Below the pieces are notes generated by a model that did no database searches, was not told where the DNA came from, and saw only the letters and a program-made list of their open reading frames with translations. A DNA stretch of 64,000 bases from Roseibium aggregatum (GTDB lineage: Bacteria; Pseudomonadota; Alphaproteobacteria; Rhizobiales; Stappiaceae): the NCBI RefSeq assembly GCF_014692675.1, contig NZ_JABFCZ010000003.1:124001-188000 (forward strand). The letters are read 5' to 3'. A program made the translations under genes and the position numbers. Below are positions 50,653 to 58,311 of the stretch, piece by piece. Every line of letters starts with the position of its first letter. Position 1 is the first letter of the stretch.

Positions 50653-50684
50653 ATATTTCATTATATACAAATATATGAATATAT
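50653..50684. promoter_or_regulatory. AT-rich imperfect dyad between sulfur operons
   Basis: The divergent spacer 50487-50862 has no gene. In it the segment ATATTTCATTATAT-ACAA-ATATATGAATATAT is an imperfect dyad with 10 of 14 positions symmetrical, in a very AT-rich stretch. ArsR-type sulfur sensors (BigR/SqrR) bind AT-rich dyads before equivalent operons in other alphaproteobacteria, so it may be their operator. No such regulator gene is in the window. Confidence 0.4.
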
Positions 50685-50862
50685 TCCCGCCGGCTTTGAG
50701 TTATCGCAAAGACACAACTTAACGGCGGGTAATATTATTACCGATGCTTTGGGCTGCGGCCTACGGACCGCTGAAGCAGCCGCCGGGCAAATGTACAACG
50801 ACCTGATCGCCGGTCCAGAGGAGGGCCGGGCGGTTCAGGGAGGTCTGAGGAGGAAATACCTG

Positions 50863-52140
50863 ATGGCTCATATCGTCATTCTCGGTGGCGGCGTCGCCGG
50901 CGTTTCGGCGGCCTACGAAGTGCGCGAGGCGCTGGGCAAGGCCCACAAGGTGACCGTCGTTTCCAAGGCGCCGTATTTTCAGTTCACCCCGTCGAACCCG
51001 TGGGTGGCGGTCAAGTGGCGCACCAAGGACGACATCACCGTCGATCTGGCCAGCACCCTGCCGCGCCATGGCGTCGACTTCGTCCATGCGTCGGCGGAAA
51101 AGGTTCTGCCGGAGGAAAACAAGGTCGAACTGTCGACCGGCGGGCCGATCGAATACGATTACCTCATCATCGCAACGGGACCGGAACTCGCCTTTGACGA
51201 GATCGAGGGACTTGGCCCTGAGGGCTTCACGTCTTCGGTCTGCGACGTCGAGCATGCGGTCAAGGGCGCTTCCAAATGGGAGGACTTCTGCGCAAATCCG
51301 GCGCCGATCGTGGTCGGCGCGGTGCAGGGCGCGTCCTGCTACGGCCCGGCTTATGAATTCGCCATGATCATGGACACCGACCTGCGCAAGCGCAAGATCC
51401 GCGACAAGGTGCCGATGACCTTCGTCACCGCCGAGCCTTATGTCGGCCATCTGGGCCTGGGCGGGGTCGGCGACACCAAGGGTCTGCTCGAAAGCGAGAT
51501 GCGCGAGCGTCACATCCGCTGGATCACCAACGCCAAGGTGGACAAGGTCGAGGACGGCAAGATGACCGTCTCCGAGCATGACGAGGACGGCAAGGTCAAG
51601 AAGGCGCACGAACTGCCGTTCGGCTATTCCATGATGCTGCCGGCCTTCCGCGGCATTCCGGCGGTGCGCGATGTCGAGGGCCTGGTCAATCCGCGCGGCT
51701 TCGTCATCGTCGACAAGCACCAGCGCAATCCGAAATACCCGAATGTCTTCGGCGCAGGCGTGTGCATCGCCATCGCCCCGCTGGAGGCGACGCCGGTCCC
51801 GGTCGGCGTGCCGAAAACCGGCTACATGATCGAGAGCATGGTGACGGCGATCGCCCAGAACCTGAAGGAGATCGTCGCCGGCAAGGACCCGACCCACGAA
51901 GGCACCTGGAACGCCATCTGCCTGGCCGACTTCGGCGACGGCGGCGTGGTCTTCATCGCCGAGCCGCAGAACCCGCCGCGCAACGTCAACTGGTCGTCGA
52001 GCGGCAAATGGGTGCATCTGGCCAAGATCGCCTTCGAGAAGTATTTCCTGCGCAAGATCCGCAAGGGCACCACGGAGCCCTATTACGAGAAGATCGTGAT
52101 GCAGACGCTCAACATCGGCGGCAAGCTCAAGTCCAAGTAG
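50863..52140 (+). CDS. Sulfide:quinone oxidoreductase-like flavoprotein
   Basis: The 425-residue protein starts with the FAD-binding GGGVAGVSAAYEVRE, has a second nucleotide motif region and redox cysteines at about residues 159 (GASCYGP) and 301 (AGVCIAIAP), with another at about 127 (SSVCDVEHA). The C-terminal region is amphipathic, consistent with membrane attachment. It should oxidise sulfide to sulfane sulfur and pass electrons to quinone. GAGGAGG precedes the ATG at 50863. It is divergent from the YeeE/YedE-DUF442 genes, which would handle the products. A flavocytochrome c sulfide dehydrogenase subunit is the alternative. Confidence 0.87.
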   Translation: MAHIVILGGGVAGVSAAYEVREALGKAHKVTVVSKAPYFQFTPSNPWVAVKWRTKDDITVDLASTLPRHGVDFVHASAEKVLPEENKVELSTGGPIEYDYLIIATGPELAFDEIEGLGPEGFTSSVCDVEHAVKGASKWEDFCANPAPIVVGAVQGASCYGPAYEFAMIMDTDLRKRKIRDKVPMTFVTAEPYVGHLGLGGVGDTKGLLESEMRERHIRWITNAKVDKVEDGKMTVSEHDEDGKVKKAHELPFGYSMMLPAFRGIPAVRDVEGLVNPRGFVIVDKHQRNPKYPNVFGAGVCIAIAPLEATPVPVGVPKTGYMIESMVTAIAQNLKEIVAGKDPTHEGTWNAICLADFGDGGVVFIAEPQNPPRNVNWSSSGKWVHLAKIAFEKYFLRKIRKGTTEPYYEKIVMQTLNIGGKLKSK

Positions 52141-52153
52141 CCGCTGGACAATC

Positions 52154-52177
52154 GCCGAAGGCAGTTATGCCTTCGGC
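52154..52177. terminator. Hairpin between convergent genes
   Basis: GCCGAAGGC and GCCTTCGGC form a perfect 9-bp stem with a six-base loop, 13 bases after the oxidoreductase stop and including the tag stop codon. There is no T-run on either side, so it is a weak bidirectional terminator at best. Confidence 0.35.
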
Positions 52178-52776
52178 CGCTCAAACGCTGTCCGCGCCGC
52201 CTCGACCTCGGCGCGGACGGCGCATCCTTCCGCATGGTCGTTGATCAGCCCCATGGCCTGCATGAAGGCATAGACCGTGGTCGGGCCGACGAATTTCCAG
52301 CCGCGTTTCTTCAGGTCTTTCGACAACGCAACCGAGGTTGCCGAGGTGGATGCCGTCTGCGGTGTACCGGGATCGGCGGGATCGGGTTCATGGCGCCAGA
52401 TATAGGCGGCGAGTGAGCCCTCTTGCGCGATCAGCTCCTGCGCCCGTCTGGCATTGTTGATCACCGCCTCGATCTTGCCGCGGTGGCGGATGATGCCCGC
52501 ATCCTGCAACAGCCGGGCGATATCGGCCTCGTCGAATTGGGCGACATGATCGAAATCGAACCCGTGGAAGGCTTTGCGGAAGTTCTCCCGCTTGGCGAGG
52601 ATGGTGCGCCAGCTCAGGCCCGACTGGAAACTTTCCAGCGACAGCTTTTCGAACAGGCGCCGGTCGTCGGAGACTGGAAAACCCCATTCCCGGTCGTGAT
52701 AGGCGAAGAATTCCGGCGCTGCGGCGCACCAGCGGCAACGCGGGCGCCCGTCCGGGCCCGGTATGGTCGTGTTCAT
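52165..52776 (-). CDS. tag: DNA-3-methyladenine glycosylase I
   Basis: The 203-residue enzyme excises 3-methyladenine from alkylated DNA. It begins with zinc ligands in CRWCAAAPEFFAYHDREWGFPV and ends with the matching pair in NDHAEGCAV (His-x3-Cys), as in E. coli Tag. The middle has SFQSGLSWRTILAKRENFRKAF and GIIRHRGKIEAVINNA of the helix-hairpin-helix fold. The length is normal. It converges with the sulfide oxidoreductase gene. Confidence 0.95.
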   Translation of the reverse strand: MNTTIPGPDGRPRCRWCAAAPEFFAYHDREWGFPVSDDRRLFEKLSLESFQSGLSWRTILAKRENFRKAFHGFDFDHVAQFDEADIARLLQDAGIIRHRGKIEAVINNARRAQELIAQEGSLAAYIWRHEPDPADPGTPQTASTSATSVALSKDLKKRGWKFVGPTTVYAFMQAMGLINDHAEGCAVRAEVEAARTAFERPKA

Positions 52777-52841
52777 CTCGGCGTCGCTCCTGATAGGGCT
52801 ACTAAATCACGCATTTTCGCTCTCCTGGCCGTTTGATCGAT

Positions 52842-52953
52842 GCGAGTGGATTGCCCGGACTTCGCCGTGCAATGACACGGGGGAAGTGGCAAGGCTCGCC
52901 CACACACACTGCGTCATCACGCGGCGAAGTCCGGGTGATCCAATCCACCTCGC
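52842..52953. repeat. REP pair (inverted, BIME-like)
   Basis: Two long arms, GTGGATTGCCCGGACTTCGC (from 52845) and the inverted GCGAAGTCCGGG...ATCCAATCCAC (52924-52949), flank a 37-base centre between the tag and YciI genes. The unit resembles the REP family GTCATTGCCxGGCTTGACC of alphaproteobacteria. It is non-coding and probably marks the end of both transcripts. Confidence 0.65.
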
Positions 52954-53058
52954 CACATTTTCGGAAGGCCGGGACGGTTCCCATCCCGATCGACCCGGTT
53001 CGGCTGGAGTGGAAATGAAAGGTGTGAATGTCGTTCCTGAAAGGGAGAGGGAAGGGCG

Positions 53059-53346
53059 TCAGCTCAGAAGAAAGGCCAAGCGGTCGTCGGCCTTGGAGGC
53101 CGCCATGTCGAGGATTTCCGCGGTCACCACATTCTCGGCGACAAACGGGTCCTCCCCGACGCGGGTCTCGATCTCCTCAAGCGTTCCCCCGCCCGCCAGA
53201 ATACCGCCGCCGACGCCGGGTTGGAGCGTGCCGGCCAGCAGGAACACGCCGTCATCGAAACCGCGCTGAAGCCAGGCCCTGTGGCCGTCCATGAAGTCGC
53301 CGGCCCGGGCCTTGTTGTCCGAAAATCTGAGCAGCACGATAAACAT
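53059..53346 (-). CDS. YciI family protein
   Basis: The 95-residue protein MFIVLLRFSDNKARAGDFMD has the ferredoxin-like YciI pattern, with a conserved His in GHRAWLQRG and an Asp-containing VFLLAGTLQPG segment. YciI proteins may be small enzymes or binding modules, and the substrate is unknown. GGGAGG precedes the ATG at 53346. It lies 20 bases after the TetR gene on the same strand, so TetR probably regulates it. The longer open frame upstream is a shadow. Confidence 0.85.
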   Translation of the reverse strand: MFIVLLRFSDNKARAGDFMDGHRAWLQRGFDDGVFLLAGTLQPGVGGGILAGGGTLEEIETRVGEDPFVAENVVTAEILDMAASKADDRLAFLLS

Positions 53347-53366
53347 GCCGTTTCCTCCCTTTAAGG

Positions 53367-53942
53367 CTAGTGTTCTGTTGAAATCACGCCGTCCAGCCAG
53401 GCGCACATCTTGTCGACTTCTGACGTGACGAAGGCCTCGTCGTGAAAGGCATTGGCGAGCGTGGCCGCACCCTGGCTGCGGGAAAGCAGATGCATCGCCA
53501 GCTGATCGGCGTCCGCTTTCCGGCCGAGGGCGGTGAACTGTTCGGCGAGCCACTCCCGGAACAGGGTGAACAGTCTGCCGGCATCGGACTGGGCCGGATG
53601 TCCGAGCTTGGCCAGCTCGCCGGTCAGTGTGCCGACCGGACAGCCGTAGGCCATGATTTTCGACTGGTTGGTGATCAGGATCTTGATGAAGCACGTGATA
53701 CGCTCGGCAGGCGTGGCGCCGTCGGCTTCCCACTGGTCGAGCATCGCCCGTGTGTTCTTGAGACGCTGCGCGATCACCGCATCCAGGATCTCGTCCTTGG
53801 TCTTGAAATGATAGTAGAAATTGCCGCGCGAGATTTTGACCGCGCCGGCGATGTCGGAAAACGACGTGTGCTCGTAGCCCTGCCGGTAGAACAGCTGATC
53901 GGCCGCCTCGACGATCTGCTCGCGCGTTTTCTGACTGCTCAT
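53367..53942 (-). CDS. TetR/AcrR family transcriptional regulator
   Basis: The 191-residue repressor has an N-terminal helix-turn-helix (REQIVEAADQLFYRQGYEHTSFSDIAGAVKISRGNFYYHFKTKDEIL) and a C-terminal ligand domain containing MAYGCPVGTLTGELAK, typical of a subgroup that represses an adjacent operon. Two operator-like dyads lie 74-114 bases upstream of its ATG. It is followed by the YciI gene. The inducing ligand is not known. Confidence 0.92.
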   Translation of the reverse strand: MSSQKTREQIVEAADQLFYRQGYEHTSFSDIAGAVKISRGNFYYHFKTKDEILDAVIAQRLKNTRAMLDQWEADGATPAERITCFIKILITNQSKIMAYGCPVGTLTGELAKLGHPAQSDAGRLFTLFREWLAEQFTALGRKADADQLAMHLLSRSQGAATLANAFHDEAFVTSEVDKMCAWLDGVISTEH

Positions 53943-54015
53943 GATCTTCGTTGCCTGCTGATCGATTTACGGCCGGACCCGCGTCACATGCCATGGGGTG
54001 AAAGATTGAACCTTA

Positions 54016-54055
54016 TAGGACAATCGTCCTAAAAGAGATTGGGACAAGCGTCCTA
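54016..54055. promoter_or_regulatory. Paired TetR operators
   Basis: TAGGACAATCGTCCTA at 54016-54031 is a palindrome with six-base arms, and TGGGACAAGCGTCCTA at 54040-54055 repeats it with one mismatch. Their starts are 24 bases apart. They lie upstream of the TetR gene, so autoregulation is the simple reading. Confidence 0.75.
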
Positions 54056-54367
54056 ATCTGTCAAGACCCGAAAAATCCGTGGATTTGAAAGCTGAGCGGA
54101 CCGTCATGGCGGTCTCAATGCCTCGGCCGGCAGCCCGGAAACGTCAATTCCTGATGCGAACTGGCCTCGGGCCGGGCAGAGGAAAATTCACTTTGCGGCC
54201 CGCTCGTTTCCGCCGGGATTTGCGCCGCCAGCCCGTGATTGCCATATTTCAATGCAAGACAGTCCGGATTCGGACTGCGGCCTGCCTTGCCGTACCGGCG
54301 TTCGCAAGCAGGGGCAGGGGGAGCCGGCGTGATGTATGATGTCGCGACTGAGTGAAAGAGAAACGGC
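54056..54367. other. Intergenic stretch before the cyclase gene
   Basis: No convincing gene is present in these 312 bases. A perfect dyad CAGTCCG-GATT-CGGACTG at 54260-54277, about 90 bases before the cyclase start, may be regulatory. The open frame 54079-54339 has no binding site and a biased composition, so I do not call it. Confidence 0.45.
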
Positions 54368-56251
54368 ATGGTCAAGCTTCCGAAGTCACGACGCCATTTC
54401 AGGATGCCGCTCACCCGTATCGTCGGGCTTGGGTTCGGCGCCTTCGTGGCGATCGTCCTGGCGCTTGTGCTGGTCATGTCGGTCTCGGCGAATTTCAAGA
54501 ACACGTTCTCGCTTCTCAACGACAAGGCGATCCTGATCACCCGGTCGATGGAAAACCAGGTCCGCCGGTATCTGGATGCGGTGGAACGGGCGGTCATCGC
54601 CATCAAGCCCTATTTCGACAATGGCTCGCTCGGGTTCGACAAGATTGACGAGGCTCTGGAAAACCTGTCTGTCGCCTTGTCGTCAAACCCGGTTCTGACA
54701 GTTCTGGTCGTTACCGATCTCAATGGCGAAAGGTACGGCGTTTACAAGGCGCCCAACGGTAAAATCTGGCCATTCACGCGCGATAACCCGACCAGCGGTT
54801 ATGAAATGTATGTCCTGCCGGAACTGGACAAGGACAGCGGACCGGTCTGGGGACCGCTTATTTCCAATAAGTTCGGGCAGTTTGCCAATGTGTCTGTCCC
54901 GCTCGTCCGCGACGGGGCCAAGATCGGGACGCTGACGGCGGCGAGTTCACTGGCGGAACTGGGGCTCAGCATCCAAAATCTGGATGAGGGCGCGGATACC
55001 ACCAACTTCATCATCGCCAACGGCGATGAAGTCGTGGTTCATTCCGACATGACCGGCTTCCAGACCGGAGAAAAACCGGCCGTCGAACTCCCGGCAAAAA
55101 GAGACGCGCTCGGCGATCCGGTTCTGGCCACGAATGCCAAAACCGAGGCCATGACGACCTTTCAGAAGGCGGCCAAATTCGGCATTGACGTCGCGAGCGT
55201 CGACGCGGAGGGCGAAGAGTTCATCATGCTCAGCGTCTCGGTGCCCGGCTACAGCGATCAGCCATGGATCGTCGGCGAATACATCCGCAACACCTCGATT
55301 TCGCGCGAGGTCCGCCGTCTGGCCGGGTCCGCATTCGTCGGTTTTGCAGCGCTTGTCGTCTCCGTGCTTGTTGCCGTCTGGCTGGGCAAGCGGGTCGCCC
55401 GTCCGCTGAAGGCGCTGGCGGAGCAGTCGGAAAAGGTGGGCAACCTGTCCTTGTCCGATGTGGAGCCGCTGCCGCGCAGCCGGGTGAGCGAACTCGATCA
55501 GGTGGCGCAGGCCTTCAATTCCATGGTGGAAGGCTTGCGCGCCATGAACACCTATGTGCCGCGGTCCCTGTTCATCAAACTGATGCGTCTGGGCGGCAGT
55601 TCGGCGGCCAATGCCCGTGAGGCGGAACTGACGATCCTGTTCACCGACATCGTCAGTTTCACATCCCTGTCGCAGAATATGAGCGCGGCGGAAACCGCGC
55701 GTCACCTCAATGAACATTTCGCCATTCTGGTGGCGGCCGTGGAGGCCGAAGGCGGGACCGTCGACAAGTTCGTCGGCGACGGCATGCTTGCGTTCTGGGG
55801 TGCGCCGGACGAACGGCCCGACCACGCCGAAGCCGCGGTGAGGAGTGCGCGGCATATCGCCAGGGCGCTCCATGCCGCAAACCTTGTCGCGTCCCAGCAC
55901 GGCGGTCCGCAATTCCATGTGCGCATCGGCATTCATACCGGCCCGGCCGTGGTCGGCAATGTCGGCGCGCTCGACCGGTGGAACTACACCGTTGTCGGCG
56001 ATACCGTGAATATTACCGACCGCCTGCAGTCGCTCGGCCGCGAAATCGGTTCGGAAGAGGAGATCGTGATCCTCGCAAGTGCCGAGACCGTGGCCCGTCT
56101 TCCTCATGAAACGGACAAGACGGCGGTCGGTTCGGTCAGTCTGCGCGGCCGCACCGGCGCCCTTGATGTGTGGAAACTGGATCCCTTCGCAACTCCCGAA
56201 CATGCACGGGGTACGGATCTGGAAAGCGCGTCGACTTCGGCGGCGGAATAG
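54368..56251 (+). CDS. Membrane adenylate/guanylate cyclase with extracytoplasmic sensor
   Basis: The 627-residue protein has a membrane helix at about 18-40, a roughly 270-residue extracytoplasmic sensor (Cache-like), a second helix near 318-340, HAMP, and a class III cyclase domain from about residue 410. Metal-binding aspartates are in LFTDIVSFTSLSQ and KFVGDGMLAFWGAP, with VVGDTVNITDRLQ later. The Lys in VDKFVGD and the Thr-containing NYTVVGDTVN favour ATP, hence cAMP. The ligand is unknown. GAAAGAGAA precedes the ATG. It is monocistronic. Confidence 0.9.
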   Translation: MVKLPKSRRHFRMPLTRIVGLGFGAFVAIVLALVLVMSVSANFKNTFSLLNDKAILITRSMENQVRRYLDAVERAVIAIKPYFDNGSLGFDKIDEALENLSVALSSNPVLTVLVVTDLNGERYGVYKAPNGKIWPFTRDNPTSGYEMYVLPELDKDSGPVWGPLISNKFGQFANVSVPLVRDGAKIGTLTAASSLAELGLSIQNLDEGADTTNFIIANGDEVVVHSDMTGFQTGEKPAVELPAKRDALGDPVLATNAKTEAMTTFQKAAKFGIDVASVDAEGEEFIMLSVSVPGYSDQPWIVGEYIRNTSISREVRRLAGSAFVGFAALVVSVLVAVWLGKRVARPLKALAEQSEKVGNLSLSDVEPLPRSRVSELDQVAQAFNSMVEGLRAMNTYVPRSLFIKLMRLGGSSAANAREAELTILFTDIVSFTSLSQNMSAAETARHLNEHFAILVAAVEAEGGTVDKFVGDGMLAFWGAPDERPDHAEAAVRSARHIARALHAANLVASQHGGPQFHVRIGIHTGPAVVGNVGALDRWNYTVVGDTVNITDRLQSLGREIGSEEEIVILASAETVARLPHETDKTAVGSVSLRGRTGALDVWKLDPFATPEHARGTDLESASTSAAE

Positions 56252-56427
56252 TCCCCATACGGATAGGACCGGACTTTTCGCCGTCGCCAAACTGTGATCT
56301 TCATCACATAAAGCCGATTTGCGCGACAGCCATTGCTAAGCAATTGGAAAATGTGGTTGTCTTTTTTCGCGGGCAAAGGCTTAGTGACGGCATGCCAATC
56401 CAAGGCAGGGCCGGGAGGGATGTGAAA

Positions 56428-58311
56428 GTGGATGTTCTGTCGATCGATGGTTTGACGGTCGATTTCAAGACAGCCGAAGGACGTGTCCGGGCTGTCGATA
56501 ATGTCTCCTTTACCGTCCCCCAGAACAGAACGGTTGCCCTTGTCGGCGAATCCGGATCGGGCAAGACCGTTATTTCCCAGACCGTGATGGGGCTGTTGCC
56601 GGCCTCGGCCGAAATCGTCTCCGGGAAGGTGCTCCTGGCCGATCCGGCCAAGGACATTCCGCCGGTCGATATTGCCGGGCTTGACCGCAAGGGTCCGCAG
56701 ATGCGCCAGCTGCGGGGCAACAATGTCGCCATCATCTTCCAGGAGCCGATGACCTCCCTGTCGCCGTTGCACACCATCGGCGACCAGATCGGCGAGGCCG
56801 CGCTCCTGCACCGGAACGTGGACGCCCAGCAGGCCAGGGAACTGACCCGCGAAATGCTGCGTCTGGTCCATTTCCCCGAACCGGACCGCGCGCTGGACTC
56901 CTTTCCCTTCGAGCTCTCCGGTGGCCTGCGCCAGCGCGCCATGATCGCCATGGCCATGATCTGCCGGCCGGCGCTCCTGATCGCGGACGAGCCGACAACG
57001 GCCCTCGACGTGACGATCCAGGCGGAAATCCTCAAACTGATCAAGGATGTCCAGGCCGAACTGCAGATGTCGGTCCTGATGGTCACGCACGATTTCGGCG
57101 TGGTCGCCAACATGGCCGACGAAGTCGTGGTGATCTACCACGGCCGGATCATGGAAAAAGGCACGGCCGAGCAGCTCTTTACCAATCCGCGCCACGACTA
57201 TCTGAAAGCGCTTCTGAATGCGGTCCCGAGCTTTCACATGGACAAGAACGAGCGGCTGGTGCCGATCCGTCCGATCGAGGTCAAGGCGGAGGATCTGAAA
57301 AAGAGCGGCGTCGAATGCAAGGTCGAGCCGGGTGCGCCGCTTGTCGAAATGCGTGATGTGACCAAGCGCTTCACCTTGCGAAAGGGCGGAATTCTCGGAA
57401 CCCGCCCGAAGACCATGACAGCGCTCGATAGCATCAATCTCACGATCCGCCGCGGCGAGTGCCTGGGGCTGGTGGGTGAATCCGGCTCCGGCAAGACGAC
57501 GGCCGCCAAGGCGATCCTGCGCGCCATCGATATCGACGACGGTGAAATTCTGTATAACCGCGGGGAAGGCCTGAAGGACGTCGCCCATCTGTCCGGCGCG
57601 GATCTGATGGACTACAGGCGCCGCGTCCAGTTCATCTTCCAGGATCCGTTTTCCTCGCTCAATCCGCGCATGACGGTCAACGATATCCTGAGCGAACCCT
57701 TGCAGATCCACGACGTCGGAACGCCGGATGAGCAGGCGGAACGGGTGCGCAGCCTGATGAGCCTGGTCGGCCTCGACCCGCGGTTCCTGCGCCGCTATCC
57801 GCATTCCTTTTCCGGCGGTCAGCGCCAGAGGATCGGCATTGCCCGCGCGCTGGCGCTCAACCCGGAATTCATCCTGTGCGACGAGCCGACATCGGCGCTC
57901 GACGTTTCGGTGCAGGCCCAGATCCTCAATCTGTTGCAGGACCTGAAACGGGACCTGAACCTCACCTACCTGTTCGTCAGTCACAACCTGGCCGTCGTCG
58001 ATTATATCGCCGACCGGATCGCGGTCATGTGCCGTGGCCGGATCGTGGAAGTCGGCGCCACGCGTGAAGTGGTGTCGAACCCGCTTCATCCCTACACAAA
58101 GGCATTGCTGTCGGCAGTGCCGGAGCCGGATTTATCCGCGCCTCTCGATTTCGCCGCGCTGGGCGACAAACGGGCATCCGAGCCCGCTGCCTGGCCGGAA
58201 CCGTTCCGGCTGGTGGACGGTATGGTGCCCGCGCTGGTGGAAATGGAAAAAGAACACTTTGTCTGCGCACCCGGCCTGGAAACCGGTGCGATCAGGGGGA
58301 CTGCAGCATGA
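56428..58311 (+). CDS. Peptide-type ABC transporter, fused ATP-binding protein
   Basis: The 627-residue protein joins two ATPase modules, each with Walker A GESGSGKT (about residues 40 and 350), signatures LSGGLRQRAMIAMA and FSGGQRQRIGIARA, and Walker B LLIADEPTTALD and FILCDEPTSALD. The arrangement is that of YejF or fused DppD-DppF, driving import of peptides or opine-like solutes. The GTG at 56428 has GGGAGGG nine bases upstream; a GTG six bases earlier is possible. It starts a four-gene operon, and its stop overlaps the binding-protein start. Confidence 0.92.
   Translation: MDVLSIDGLTVDFKTAEGRVRAVDNVSFTVPQNRTVALVGESGSGKTVISQTVMGLLPASAEIVSGKVLLADPAKDIPPVDIAGLDRKGPQMRQLRGNNVAIIFQEPMTSLSPLHTIGDQIGEAALLHRNVDAQQARELTREMLRLVHFPEPDRALDSFPFELSGGLRQRAMIAMAMICRPALLIADEPTTALDVTIQAEILKLIKDVQAELQMSVLMVTHDFGVVANMADEVVVIYHGRIMEKGTAEQLFTNPRHDYLKALLNAVPSFHMDKNERLVPIRPIEVKAEDLKKSGVECKVEPGAPLVEMRDVTKRFTLRKGGILGTRPKTMTALDSINLTIRRGECLGLVGESGSGKTTAAKAILRAIDIDDGEILYNRGEGLKDVAHLSGADLMDYRRRVQFIFQDPFSSLNPRMTVNDILSEPLQIHDVGTPDEQAERVRSLMSLVGLDPRFLRRYPHSFSGGQRQRIGIARALALNPEFILCDEPTSALDVSVQAQILNLLQDLKRDLNLTYLFVSHNLAVVDYIADRIAVMCRGRIVEVGATREVVSNPLHPYTKALLSAVPEPDLSAPLDFAALGDKRASEPAAWPEPFRLVDGMVPALVEMEKEHFVCAPGLETGAIRGTAA

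Noticed and set aside
54079-54339. 86-codon + strand frame before the cyclase gene
   Set aside because: No binding site, arginine-rich shadow-like composition and no domain.
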